Below are positions 23,834 to 43,799 of a DNA stretch of 64,000 nt, piece by piece (positions within the stretch are counted from its first letter, which is position 1; every line of letters begins with the position of its first letter). Where the stretch lies: contig VIIQ02000020.1 in assembly GCA_007449985.2 (NCBI GenBank), positions 620,001 to 684,000 on the forward strand, written 5' to 3'. The notes under the pieces were generated by a model. The model was not told the origin of the DNA, did not search any database, and was given only the letters and a program-made list of their open reading frames with translations. This DNA comes from Desmodesmus armatus (Eukaryota > Chlorophyta > Chlorophyceae > Sphaeropleales > Scenedesmaceae). Position numbers and translations under genes: made by a program.

Positions 23834-26800
23834 ATGTCGAGCAGGTAAGCGGTGGCGGCATCATGGCCGCAACAGCAGAGCAGCAGCAGAATGCAGCAGA
23901 TCCTGCTGCTGTGTTGTGATGCATGCTGATCAAGGGGTGGAGGGTCTCCGTAACTCTCTCCGTCCCCTGTTCTTGCCTGATCTGCTCCCTTACGTTGCTT
24001 GCGGCCATCACGGCTCTGTTGCTGGTCCGCTTGCAGCGTGGTATGCAGGTACTACCTGCAAGGTGCTTGCGCCTTTGGGGACAAGTGCCGCTTCTCCCAT
24101 AGCAGGGAGTCCTCAGATGAACCATCCAACGTGAGTATCCACAGCAGCTGTTGCTGCTGCACCAGGTCCACCACGTGTGATCAGAGAAAAGGTTCATGCA
24201 GCAGCGTCTCTACACTGCTTTGCATGCCGCATCAGCTGCAGCACAAGCAGTCCCTACTCGGCTGGGGTCCAGTCAACCCTGCGCTTGCCTGTGACTCACT
24301 TTCTGTTGGCATGTGCTGTGTGTATGTGCATGTGGACAGGTCTGTCGATACTATCTGGCCGGCAACTGTGCCTATGGGGACAAGTGCCACTACCAGCACA
24401 GCAAACCCGGATGGAGTGGCAGGGGCCAAGCAGCATCAGCATCCAGGTGTGTGCGTCCTCACTGCTTGTCATACATGATTACGTCATACATGATTACGTT
24501 ATACATGATTACGTTGCTGGTCCTTGCCAGTAATCAGAGGGTGCAGGACTGCATGCAGCTAAGCTTGGAGCAAGCTCCTGCCAACAAGCGGCATGTGCCC
24601 AACTACACTGTGCACAACGTGTCGTGTGCTCGGTCAGCTGACTCGCTGCATAATATGGTGTGGTCCCTCCTCATGGTGTGGTCTCTTTTCAGACCTGCAT
24701 GATCTGGGTCTGTCACCTGCATGGTAGTATTGATAGCTATGGCGTGTCTTTCCTTCTGCTGTCTGTCACCTGCATGCAAGCATTGGTAGGCTGTTGTGCT
24801 GCAGAAGTTGACAGCCTTTGCATCCCGTCAACCCTACACCATAAACTATTACTTGCCAACCCCAGCCCCAACCCCAGCCCCTGATTGAAAAGTGGACATG
24901 AACCTGAATGCGATGGCTGCTCAATCCTGTTGGCAATTGCTGCGCTACGCTCTTCTGTCCTGCAGCAACTACAGTGCGCCCAGTGGCGTGCCCAAGCCCC
25001 CTGTGGGCGGCAGTGGTGCTGGAAACATGGTCAAGCTGCCCAGTGGCGCCAGTGAGTTCGGCATGGTCGAGGCGGCGCCTAACTGGGATGACTACATGAC
25101 GCCAGGTGGGCGGTGCATTGGGTGTTGGGGGCAGCCAGACATGCTCTTGCACTATGGGTGTGTTGGTGGGGTGTTGTGCTTGGTGAGGTGGTGCCAGTGA
25201 ATTTGGCATGGTCTAGGCGGCACTAATTTGGGATGACTACATGACACCAGGTCGGTTGGTATTGGTATTAAAATGGCTATGAGGCTGAGCAACCTTTTGC
25301 GCAGCGGGTGTGTCAGGGGATCCCTAGGCACAGGGTCAACATGCAGCATGCATGCGATGCTACCTAGCGTTCCTGTGGTATGTCATGCTGCTCTGCGGAC
25401 CGACATCATATCAAGGATTGCTCAAGGCTTGCTCCCTGCTGGCAGGTGATGCCTCATGCATCGCCTGCAGATGAGGTGGGCGAGATTGACCGATGGCAGA
25501 CCGTCGTGTGTGCACATAATCACATGTATAATCAACCGACTATCACGTCATCCACATATATTATTGTCTCACACCCCTCCCCCTGCAGATGAGATGGATG
25601 AGTTTGAGCAGTGGCAGAACGAGCAGGCCATGGCAGCAGCGGGCGGCGGTGGCCAGGGCAGCGTTGACGACGGCGACATCATGGACCCCGCAGACATCCC
25701 CCTGTGCAACGAGTATGCAGCGACCGGGGGCTGCAGCGCTGGCGAGGAGTGCTGCTACATACATGGCGACCAGTGCGAGGTGGGTGGGGTGTGTTGATGT
25801 AGGTCCACGAAAGGAGGGTGGTGGTGTGTGTGTGTGTGGGGGGGGGGGGTACAATTTGATACTTTCACCGCTGGGCGATACTCTCCACTCTGGATGACTG
25901 GGTAGACCTGGTTTGAATTGATGTGTAGAGAGGTGCGTGACAAGGGGGGTGAAAATCTTGTCACAAGCGCATCCAGACAGGTCCAGTGCTGCTACATAGA
26001 TGGGGACCAGTGTGAGGTGGGTGGGTGGGGGTAGGAGGGGGGGTGCTGTGTATTCAATAGGATGGTGGTGGAAGTTGGGGTTGAGTGTCCAGAAGGGGGG
26101 AGCGTGAAGACACAGCCAGACAGGACCAGTGCTGCCACATCCATTTTACCATGCGGTGTGTGGGGTGTGTGGGTGCTGTCGGTTCAGAGAGAGAAGGGTG
26201 GCCAAGGGGTTTGTGAGTGTGTTGGGAGGGGCGCAGACAGCATATTGTACACACGTTCAGGGAGGACCCCGTTGTTTGGGGGCTTTCCGGTGGCAAAACT
26301 CTTATGAAAAGGTCACATAGGCGCCATGGCTTTGGATGGAAGGCAGGCAGGCATCGCAATGCAACCGTCGATGAAGGGGCTGGCAGGGCTAGTGTGTCAG
26401 GCTACACAACCATCACATGTTTGAGGTATCAGCCTCACTGCAGTGAGGCTGATACCTCAAACATGTGATGGTTGTGTAGCCTGACACACCAGCCCTGCCG
26501 GCCCCTCCACAGACAAGGGATTTGCCCCGCATTGGCAATGCGAGTATGGACCAGGGCACAGTTGTTCCTTCACTGGTCTTCCGCTTCTGCAGAGGCAGAA
26601 ACAGGTGAAGGAAAACCTCGTACTCAAGTGGTTGCACTCACATGACCCACTTCCATCAGCTTTGAGAACCAGCACAGGGGTGGCAGTGCTGCACTGTCAC
26701 CTGCAGCGGAATGGTCACTCCCCTGTTAGAAGACTGTGTAGCTGTTGTGGTTTGGCACATGCTAGCAGATGTTGGGACCGTGTGTTGTGTGTTGGGCAAG

Positions 26801-29800
26801 GTCAGTGGTAGTGGCAGTAGCAACAGCCCCATGCACAAGCTGAATTGAAACAATGAAAGGGGTGGGGCAAAGTGCAAGCCACCAAGCTGCACCATGATCT
26901 TTGCAGCTGGAGGGCTGCGGTGCAAATGATGTGGCAAGCAACACTACCAGGGTCGAAATCAAACCAAAACAAATGGGGCTGTTGCTGCTGCCCTGCTGCT
27001 GCCATTCATTTGATTGCACAGATCTGCGGCTACTTCTGCATCCACCCGTATAACCCGGACGTGACAGCACACCATCAGGCAGTCTGCTCAGAGGCCATGG
27101 CAGCTGCTGCAGCTGGTGGGGACGGCAGCTGTAATGGCAGCGCGCCGGCAGCAGCAGCGCCGGCAGCAGCGCCGGCAGCAGCGCCACAGGGAGGCAAGAA
27201 GGCTGCTGCAGCAGCAGCAGCGGCAGACAGCAGTGCAGAGGACACTGCTGCTGCTGAGGGCTCAGCTGCTGCTGCAGCTGCTGGGGGTGAGGGTGAGGAA
27301 GGCAAGGAGGCTTTGTCGGAGGGTGCAGCGGTCGCAGAAATGCAGAATGGGAAGGAGGAGGGGGAGAAGAAGGGTGATGCTGTGGATGCGGCAGCAGCAG
27401 AGGAGGGGGACAAGGGTGGGGACGGCAAGGGCGAGGGTGAGGCAGCAGCAGCTGATAAGCTTGCAGACAAGCTGGCACAAGCCAAGGTGGACAGCTAGCT
27501 CATGAGGCCTGGCGCTGCTGCTGCAGCGGGGTGAGGCGTCTGGCTGTTGACACTGTGTGGCGCGTGCGTCAGTGTGTGGGGGGACAGCCATGCAGGCAGC
27601 GCTGCTGACGCAGTAGGGTGTGGCGGGCCTGGGCGTCGGCACTAGCTGGTGCGTGCGGGTGTGCTTGTAGGCAGGCAGTGGAGTGCCAGGGTTTGGCGGG
27701 ATGTTGTGCTTGGGCGTTGTAGCATGTGTCATTGCAGTTTCGTGTTGTTTGTATTGTTGCGTGTAGCTTCGTGTTTTGTTTGTGTTGCTAGTAGGCGTGT
27801 GTGGCTAGTGGCTTGGGTACGGCGTGGGCAGGTGTGTGGTAACTGGCTGGCTCACAGGTCCCGGCCTCCGAGGGGTGTGCAGTGGGTGTACCATCAGGTG
27901 GTGGCTGGCTGCCAGTGCAGCCCTAGCTATTATGCTGGTTGGCCCCAAGTGACACTCCGTAAAGGTGGACGGCAGCGGGCATTGCTAGCATATGCACCAG
28001 TCAAGCAACTGTCAGCTGATGTATACCTTGGCAGCACCCGCTGGGGAGTGCCTTGACAAGTTGCGTGGCTGGATGTGTTGCGTGCGTGTGTGCTGCACAG
28101 TGTGCTGGGCGCGCAGGCTGTCGCGATACACCGCATGCTGGGGCACTTGTTGACAACGTTTGACAGGCACACGCAGCATGTGGCGGTCATGGCTGCTACT
28201 GTTAAGTGTGCTGCACAGCAGCCCTCATGTTGGTTGGTACCTCCTGCTTGTCGCCGAGTTGTGTACTCGTGTGTTTCATCATTGGACGTGTGATTGGCTC
28301 CTGCGGGAGATGAATAACCTCAAGGCCTCCTGGCGCCATGCAGTGGAGTGCTGCGCTAGCCTAGTAGTTGGCCCAACTCTGGGAGGGCAGCCCTGTTGCA
28401 CACCTGCTGTGGCTGCCTTCTTGTAACAGATGCTTGTAACAGACTGGCGCCGGTTGAGTTGTAGGGTGTAGCAGCTTGTAAGGTCATGTTCAGCAGCATC
28501 CCTGCCGTTGTGTCGTGTACCCTTGCCCGCGTGTTGTTTCTTCCCTGTTTCCTCACTGTCAATCCATGGTAGGGGGCATGTTTGTGTAAGCAAGGGGCTG
28601 TTTGTGGTTGGTGTATGCCTGCATGGGTTGCTGCAGTTTTTGCCGCCTGGTCAGCCTTCCGTTTCTAGCTGGAAGAGTTGTCAGGGGGCCTGCTGTGTTT
28701 GCACTGCTGTTGGTGTGCATTTGTCCGCATTGCAGTCGTCTGGTTGGCTAGGACGGGTGCTAGGTTTTTGGGGCACTTGATATTGAGGGATGTTTGTTGT
28801 CATCTCGCACTGTAACGTCCCATTTGCAGCAGTGTGTTAAAAATGAAGGAAAGTGTGGCTTCCAGCATGCGGCAACATCACTCGGCTTCCGCTTTGGTGG
28901 TCAGTACCACTCAACGTCGCCCAAGGAGTGGTGGCTGCTGCAAGAGGCGTGCAGGTGTTGCTTTTCTGCTCTCTTGGTGCTGCTCAGCTTGCAAAGTCTG
29001 TGCTAGCAGAATACCACAGCCATTGCAAGCTGAGCAGCAACGAGAGAGCAGAAACAGAGCGCCTGCACGATTCTTGCAGAGGCACCGAGGTGTGGCCGAA
29101 GGTCAAGCAGCGGTGGCCAACCCTGAGCAGCTCATGCGTGGCCACGTCCACCAAGCTATGAAGCACTGATAGTGCAGCTGTCAAGCCATCCTACTGCAGC
29201 TCGTCAGCCTTCAACCGGTTTTGGAGGGACCGTGTGATGAAGGAGAAGCGGCCACATGCGGGGCTCCCTTCGTGGCTGAAGCTGGAAACAGCTTGCTGGC
29301 GCATTCGCTCACACACTTTTGCTGTCCTAAGGATACGGGTTGATGGTGTTCGTCATGTGACGAGCGATCACCAGTGCCTCCCAGATCAAAAAATAAGCCC
29401 GTATGCAACCCAACAACTGTTTGCGAATACTTTGCGGCTGTCATCGCAGGTGTGCAAACAATTTGTCATCGATCCCACTGACGCGAAGAAGGCCCAATCA
29501 CACCGCGACGACTGCAGCACACTAGCGGCCAAGCTCGCCAAGCGGGTTCGAGACAGCAGCGTCGAATGCGGCATCTGTTTGGAGAAGGTCATGGCGAAAG
29601 CAGAGATGTCACAACGGCGGTTTGGTCTCATGGCGTGCGAGCATGCATTCTGCTTGGGCTGCATCCGCAACTGGCGTGCCACTGGAGAAGTCAACGCAAA
29701 AACGGTGAGCTGCAGTGGGGGCAAGTAAGGAGGAATGTATAGGCTTGAGGCGTTGCCTGATGTATCTGTGACAGTGCAGCTTGCAGTAGGATGCAGGTTG

Positions 29801-32800
29801 CAGTGACTCAACATTCGTACATCCCTTGCAGTCTCACTATTTCAGCAGCTCAGCAGTATACGCGTCCGTTCAGTGAATGCTCGCCGTCTGGCGGCGTCTT
29901 TGTGCTCCACCTCATGTTTCATGCCGCAATTTCGTATGATCCCTAATGAATGGTTCGTCGGAAAAATTCGGGGTGTTGATTAAACCAGCGCGAGTGTTGA
30001 TGCAACCACGCTTTAGTTAACGAGGACATCAACCGGGTTGACGAGTCGGTTTAATCAACCAGCACGTCGTCAACCCGGTTGATGGACGGCCAGTTGACGT
30101 CAACCGCGCGGGGGTGTTTAATCAACCGGGTTTGTTTGAAGCCAGTTGACGTCCTTGTTGATATAATCACGGTCGAGTGGCAGGCATATCTAGTTGTTCC
30201 AACCGGGTTGCCGCCAGGCTCTGCTAGACCTTGGCTGGCTCGTTTGCTGCTGCTGCTGCAAAGCCCATTGTGACCAGTCTATGGTGCTAGCAGGCTGTGC
30301 GTATGCCTGAGACGTTGGCTGAGAGCATTCGCCATATGGTGATGCATCAACTTGCAGCAGCTCATGGCTGGGCACAGTGCCAGTCTGTTTGCCATACAGC
30401 AACACTCTTGAGAGTGTCAACTTTGACACATCAGTGCCAGCGTTGCAGAGCCAGCAGTGGTATCACAACATGCCTAACACAAAGGCCAACAGCACTGCTG
30501 AGGTGATCACCAGTTTGTCAGATATGCAGTGCAGCCCTCAACAGCATATCATATGCACATGCATTGCGAGCACACGAGCTGAAGCTCTACCAACGCACTG
30601 CCTGTTACGCATTTCCCGGAGCCTAAGGTCCTGAGAACACAATCAAGAGTTGCTTTGTCCTACTGTCGGATGCAAGAGCAACTGAAGGCAAGGCCCAGCA
30701 GTCAACCACCCTGCTGGGTGCGCACCTGCTGTTGCAACAGTTGCTGTGTCCTGTTGGCACCAGCACTCACGTATCCATATGATCAACCTGCTGGGGACTT
30801 GATATTTCTGAAAAATAGCACTTATGTGAGCAGAATTAGTGGGAGGGGCAAGATTCGAATCTGTGTTATCCCTGCATTCAGCGTGCCTAAGGCCAGGACT
30901 CTGCCGTTTGTGTGAAACGGCAACAAGACATGGATGTAGAATCTTGTCACCTCTGCGACCCAACATATGTGCCAGCCATGACCTGACAGTCTGCAACATC
31001 AGCCAGAATGTAATTTGCATGCTGCCCAGGACAGTCAGCATGCACTCTGTCAGCGACATGTGTGCAGCTGCACCTGCATGGCATGACTGCCACCAGGCTT
31101 GCGTACTGATGCAGGCAGGCTGAGAAGTTTAGGTGGGCCTGACTTAGGTATTGCAGCAGGTCATACTGCACTGCATATTTTGTACAGTAAGGGTGACACC
31201 TGCAGCACCCCAGTCGATGTTGTGTGCACAGAATTCTAGGTGGTCTGCCAACATCACTATGATGACAGCAACGCCGTTATGCATGTCATGCTGGCGCCAC
31301 TGTCAGGTGTTCACCCTCAGTTGTTGATGTGGTGAGATGACTAGGTGAATGGCCACCAAGCAATGCTGCCATGCACAAGAACTGTCAAAGCAGCTGAGCA
31401 GGATTTGGTGCTCACGACCTGACGACCTTCACTGTCGTGAATTGCATCAACCGACGTCAAAGGGCATGCAGCTTCCGCGGCTTATGTATATATGTAAAAC
31501 TACGTATGCAGTTACTACAGCCAAGCAACCTTAGCAGCCCACCAGCATGGGCCACGGCAGGCACCTGCCATCGACGGCGATGGGCTGCTGTCACCCGGCG
31601 TCAACGTGCCTGACCGCGAGCAAAAGGGTGTCAAGCAGTAGAAATTGTAATACTTGTGCATCACTACAGCCGATCTGGCTTGACAGCCAAGCAACCTTAG
31701 CAGCATGTGCCACGGCACCGGCGATCGACGGATGTCCACCTGTCCCCCGGCGCTAACCTGGCCTATTCACAGGCATCCTGGCATCAAACAGTAGCTATTA
31801 TGCTGCAGTTTACACTGGTGTGCACCGCCGGCCCAGCCGAGGCACGGATAGGCCGGGAGCAGCACGTCACTCTTTCAGAATAAAAAGCTAATTCTTTTCC
31901 TATGGCACAAGACGTGAAAGTTAAATCTTGCAATGACTGCACATAGGCCTGCATTGAAAGCTGTGAGACAAACCTGACAGCAGCAACTGTAGTCTGCACA
32001 TGTACAGGCAGGTTGCTCATGGCATTTAGGTGCATGTTCCTGCGTCACAAGACTGGCTGATTGTTTGCTTGAGCCATTGTCGTTGTTCTAACAAGGCATT
32101 TCGTCCAGCTGCGTTATGTTCAACGTTTGGTTGTTGGTGAGCTGAAAAAGTGCGCTGGAAGAAGGTCGGTGTGTGTATGAGCAGCATTTCACGATGTCTC
32201 ATGCTTCATACGAGTCAAGGCGCGCTGTATCATGCACTGAGGATCTGCCGCTTGACAGCCAACACCCCGTGCATCAACCCGCTTATAAAAACACTCTCCT
32301 TGGGCGACCGAGTTGAAGCAAGCCACGTCGCTGTCAACCTGGTTTAGCAAAGCGCCCGCACCGCAGGTTTATTCAACGGTCGGTTGAATCAACCGGCGCG
32401 CCAGGCAACCCGGTTGATTAAACACTCTCGGCCGGTTGATCGGGGAGTGTTGATTGAGGCCGGTTTACTCAACCCCCGAAATTTTCCGACGCTTCCCTCT
32501 GGTTTGCTAACCCAGCTCCGTGATATCAGTAAATGCTGGCATGAGCTCTCAAGCTTCATAGCTGCGTATTTAGGTGCACCATCGACAGATTGATGCCACT
32601 GCACACCTGCTGCTGCTCTGCTGCGCCGCAGGCTCTGCGCACGTGTCCCATCTGTCGCACCACCACCCACTTCATCACCCCCAGCACGTCCTGGCCTGAG
32701 AGCCCCGCAGAGAAGGAGGAGATCGTAGAAGCCTACAAGGCCAGCATGGCTGAGAAGGTCAGTATTGCTGTTACACACAGTTAGTTTGTTACTATTGCTG

Positions 32801-33682
32801 TTCTGTTCTCAGTAATCAGCAGCTGAAGCTCTGAAATCATGTCGACAGTGACGTCACTTGTTGAGCAGGACGCAGCAGAGCCATTGCACTGATTGGTGTA
32901 GCAATGTTAGATTCAGTGGGTTGTCACCGTTGATTCTTGATTCAAGTACAACATGGCATTCAACCAGATTCAAATGTCGGTCAACCAAAGCCTTGTGTGC
33001 TGCTGCCCCGTCCGCACTTGCTGGTGGCTGTGCAGGACTGTGTACACTTTGACTTCGGTGATGGGACCTGCCCCTTTGGCACCAGCTGCTTCTACAGGCA
33101 CGCCTACAAGGACGGCAGGCTACAGGTGAGTGGGCCCTGTAGTACCAATTGTGCATTCAGTGACGCTCCTGTATAGTGCAGGCACTGTAGTAAACACAGC
33201 CGGCAGTGGACTATTCAACATACATGTCACTGGACCGGCGGTGAAAACACTGCTTGTGACAAGCTTTGTTTCTTTTCAGTCAACACACAACAAGTAGCGA
33301 TCAATAAGAGATTGGCTGTCATGATTGTGATTTGCAGGAGGTCCAGCTGCGTCGTGCTGGCAATGCAGACGGGGATGTCAAGGTGATCGCACCCGTCACA
33401 CTGTCTAGCTTCCTTGAGGCATCTCTCACCGCCCAGCTGGCTCTCAGCAGCGGCAGGCGCTCACACAGGCCACAGCAGCGGCGGCAGCAGCAGACGCAGA
33501 GCACGGCACAGCAGCAGCAGACGCAGAGCTCAGCACAGCAACAGGGTGGGGAGCAGGAGCAGGGTGGGGAGCAGCAGCAGCCGGAGCAACAGCTGCAGGA
33601 GCAGCAGGAGCAGGAGCAGCAGGAGCAGGAGCAGGAGCAAGAGCAGCAGGAGCAGCAGCAGGATGAAGACGAAGGCCTGTAG
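23834..33682 (+). CDS. Makorin-type E3 ubiquitin ligase (CCCH zinc fingers, Cys-His motif, RING, CCCH)
   Basis: RNA-binding RING E3 ligase. Exons: 23834-23844, 24037-24130, 24340-24446, 24966-25105, 25589-25779, 29450-29704, 32632-32757, 33036-33125, 33338-33682. All phases agree (about 452 aa, normal for makorins). Domain order is canonical: CCCH1 ([19 protein letters not shown]), CCCH2 ([19 protein letters not shown]), acidic linker, CCCH3 ([20 protein letters not shown]), Cys-His motif ([11 protein letters not shown]...H...C), C3HC4 RING ([30 protein letters not shown]), CCCH4 ([21 protein letters not shown]) and a Gln/Glu-rich tail. An alternative Cys-His exon lies at 27,022-27,498. Introns contain exon-edge echoes, two hairpins and a TIR element. 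TGTAA occurs at about 34,025. The first coding exon is only 11 bases. Confidence 0.95.
24475..24513 (+). repeat. Three tandem 14-bp units in a makorin intron
   Basis: CATACATGATTACGT-type units occur three times head to tail, just downstream of exon 3. Confidence 0.85.
25198..25503 (+). repeat. Exon-edge echoes in makorin intron 4
   Basis: 25,198-25,252 repeats the end of exon 4 (GAATTTGGCATGGTCTAGGC ... GATGACTACATGACACCAGG, compare 25,051-25,107), now with an in-frame stop. 25,467-25,503 repeats the start of exon 5 with its acceptor (CCTGCAGATGAGGTGGGCGA, compare 25,581-25,605). Confidence 0.85.
25980..26150 (+). repeat. Exon-edge echoes in makorin intron 5
   Basis: 25,980-26,023 repeats the end of exon 5 including its GTGGGTGG donor (AGTGCTGCTACATAGATGGG ... 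CAGTGTGAGGTGGGTGG, compare 25,748-25,790). A second, weaker copy lies at about 26,120-26,142. Confidence 0.8.
26371..26510. repeat. Perfect spacerless palindrome in a makorin intron
   Basis: The centre lies between 26,440 and 26,441 (CTG|CAG). The inner 49 bases of each arm are exact reverse complements; outward to about 69 bases there are only a few mismatches. An RNA copy would fold into a long hairpin; as DNA it could extrude a cruciform. Confidence 0.9.
27022..27498 (+). CDS. Alternative makorin Cys-His exon ending in an Ala/Glu/Lys-rich tail
   Basis: After a TTGCACAG acceptor the exon opens [21 protein letters not shown] followed by C, which is closer to the makorin Cys-His consensus (CG....HP........H...C) than the copy attached to the RING. 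It then runs into Ala-, Glu- and Lys-rich sequence to a TAG at 27496-27498. Its phase (0) is correct for splicing from exon 5 (...HGDQCE|), the same partner as exon 29450-29704. It would give a RING-less makorin of about 340 residues. It may instead mark the end of a separate gene. Confidence 0.6.
   Translation: MCGYFCIHPYNPDVTAHHQAVCSEAMAAAAAGGDGSCNGSAPAAAAPAAAPAAAPQGGKKAAAAAAAADSSAEDTAAAEGSAAAAAAGGEGEEGKEALSEGAAVAEMQNGKEEGEKKGDAVDAAAAEEGDKGGDGKGEGEAAAADKLADKLAQAKVDS
28930..29087. ncRNA. Imperfect stem-loop in a makorin intron
   Basis: Arms of about 65 bases (28,930-28,994 and 29,023-29,087) pair with scattered mismatches around a 28-base loop; the inner GCTGCTCAGCTTGCAA pairs perfectly with TTGCAAGCTGAGCAGC. 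The length and bulges resemble a plant or algal pre-miRNA. Expression is not known. Confidence 0.45.
29956..32491. mobile_element. Non-autonomous terminal-inverted-repeat element in a makorin intron
   Basis: The ends are inverted: CGTCGGAAAAATTCGGGGTG at 29,956 and, read from the other strand, CGTCGGAAAATTTCGGGGGT at 32,491. Both continue into about 150-200 bases packed with GGTTGATTAAAC, TTGACGTCAACC and CAACCCGGTTGAT words. The roughly 2.1-kb interior has no transposase-like frame. The element occupies 2,536 of the 2,927 bases of this intron; without it a normal 390-base intron remains. No clear target-site duplication is visible. Confidence 0.75.
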
Positions 33683-34462
33683 AGTGATAGGCAGGATTAG
33701 TCACTAACGTCGAAAAAGACTTGAGGGCAGTGAGAACAGCGACAGCAGCGGGGTTGAGTTGACTAGCAGCAGCAGGATGGCGCTTGCATGGAGTGGTTGG
33801 TTGATAGGTTTGGAGGGCAGCAGTAGCAGTGGGCAGCAGTGGCAGTGGGCAGCACTAGCAGTGGGCAGCAGCAGGAAGAGGGGGCCATGCGGGATATATT
33901 GCTTGTGCAACATTGCTGTTGCAGGACATGCGGCAGGCTGGGGGCTTGTGGAGCGCGGCTGCAGTTGTGCGATGCAACTGAGAGGTCCATCAGACTGTCA
34001 CAGTGTGGTGTTTGAGAAGCAAGCTGTAAAGCTTGCACTCGTACAATTGTTGTCATCGCTATGATGCAATTGGAATGTGGTTCGTGTAACAGGCTCTCTG
34101 GTGCAGTTTGTTGGGGCTTAGGGCTGGCAACGCCACCATGTTGGTGGTGGTCCTGCTTGTACAGTGTTTTGATGCAATCGCAGTGAAGTTGGGATCTGCA
34201 GTGCAGTGCCTGTGTGTCTGATTGGAAGGTGCTGCTGAATGAACAAGCTTTGACGGGTGCATTACGAGATAGCAAGACACTGTGACTTTTCCTCCAGCCA
34301 ACTGACAGCTGATTGCTACAGCTGTCAGTTTGAAGCAGCGGCCCCTTCAACGTCAAGCAGGCCATTGGATCTTGAGGTCGAAAGCTTAACTTGTGGTCAA
34401 AGACTGTCCATGCAGGACCTGCAACACTGTCGGCACTGACTCATTTTCCTGTGTTGTTCCCG
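33683..34462. other. Short intergenic region between makorin and the P450
   Basis: Contains a small GGCAGTGGGCAGCA minisatellite (about 33,822-33,875) and TGTAA at about 34,025, usable as the makorin polyadenylation signal. The P450 promoter and 5'UTR must lie toward its right end. No further gene seen. Confidence 0.5.
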
Positions 34463-42305
<7,843 letters not shown>

Positions 42306-42314
42306 GGCCCTCCG

Positions 42315-42475
42315 GTTTACTGTACAGTACACTAAAGTACAGTACAGTACTTTGGGGACAGGGTCCCAACCCCGGCACTAGCCAGCGAGCAAAGGGCTCA
42401 TGAGGGTGCCCCGAAGGGCCTTCAACTTGTCGTATCCCAGTCTCTCAGGTCAGGTGTGGGGGCGATCGAGATCAC
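42315..42475 (+). repeat. Inverted dispersed repeat C, copy 1
   Basis: Landmarks in order: TACAGTAC words, CAGCGAGC.AAGGGCTCATG, GTGCCCCGAAGGGCC, GTCGTA.CCC.GTCTCTC.GG and TCAGGTGTG. The same series occurs on the opposite strand at 46,760-46,905. Confidence 0.8.
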
Positions 42476-43799
42476 CGGCAATTGGCTCCTGAGAGTGTAC
42501 CACCTGTAGCCTGTTGGCAGCGTCAATTGAGGCCCGAAAAACTCAGAAGCGTTGCAGCACGTGCAGCCAAGGGCGGTGGTCACACCAGCGATGGCAGCCG
42601 CCCACCCTCAAGAGGGGGTGAGTAGTCAGCTAAGTCTCATGGTATCCGGTACCAGTATATGGTAGGGTGGCACTGCCTGTGGTTGGTGACTGGATATAGT
42701 GTTGCTGATCAGTGTATCGAGGGTGAGTGCAGACCTGAACTGTACTTGTAGCTGGGGCAGTATCTGTCGAGGGGTGTGCTTTTGTTTGCAGTGTGAGAAG
42801 TTGTGGAGGTCACATCCTATTCGGTTGAATCGAGGGCTGTTGTTCATGAGTTTGAGAGGGCAGGTGTGCAGTTTGCTTGTGCAGCCTGGCGATGCGTCTG
42901 TCTATGAATATGGCGCTGCAGGAACATTGGTTGGTGTGGTGTGTGCAGAAGCTGATTGTTGCCGTTCATGGAACGAGCATCAACAAGTGCTGCCAAGTCC
43001 AAGGTGCTGTTAGAAAGCTGGCGTGTTGCCATATACATGCACCCAATCAGTCAATGGAAACAGAAAGCCAATGGATGGTGGGCACTCACACCTCGGTCTG
43101 ATGTGCTATCATTGACAGATTTGGGGTTGAGGGTTTGACCTGCCATTGGTTGGCAGTTGTCTGCATAGCACAGCACACTGGTGCAGCTGCGTGCCAATCG
43201 AGCTGTTGCATTTTTCAATGTGTTGAGTCAACCTGGCCTGGCAAGGGTTTAGTAAACCCAAAACCCTAGTGTGCTGGTGGTGTTTGGGTTGACCTGGGAA
43301 GGTTGGGGTGGCCTTGAGTCACAACCGCAGGACGTGGGATTGGGTGCTGGGGCTTGCATTGGGTTGTCTGCTCCTCTCAAAGCTCTTTGGCCTGAAACAG
43401 TTGAACAGTTTGGGGAATAAGTTGAACAACACTGACAGACTGACTTGCAGCTGCAGCACTGACTTGCAAAGCTGCTGCGTCCATCGATGAAAGTGGTTGC
43501 TGTGTGGTGTAGTGGGGTGGAGATGCTGTGGGGCCGTGGGGTTTCTGCCACACAAAATGCTTGCAGCTGCACTCTGGAGGCAATGCAAGATGCAGCAAGA
43601 AAGCTTCATATCCTGATGATATGTAGACCAAATATACCACAGGGGTTGCCATCATGTGCATAACATGCAATTGTAATCCAAAGTCACAACCTTCTCAGCT
43701 CCTGACCCTGCTGACGGCAGCGAAGCACACCCCCAAACACAGCTAGAGGTGCCGACGCAGCAGCAGCAGCAGCAGCGACGCATGCTCACATTGTATATG

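Noticed and set aside
30830..30915. tRNA-like GATTCGAATC word
   Set aside because: The stem around the loop does not pair and no acceptor, D or anticodon arms fit on either strand.
30643..31059. ORFs inside the TIR element as a transposase
   Set aside because: No DDE-type or zinc-finger motif and no continuity on either strand.
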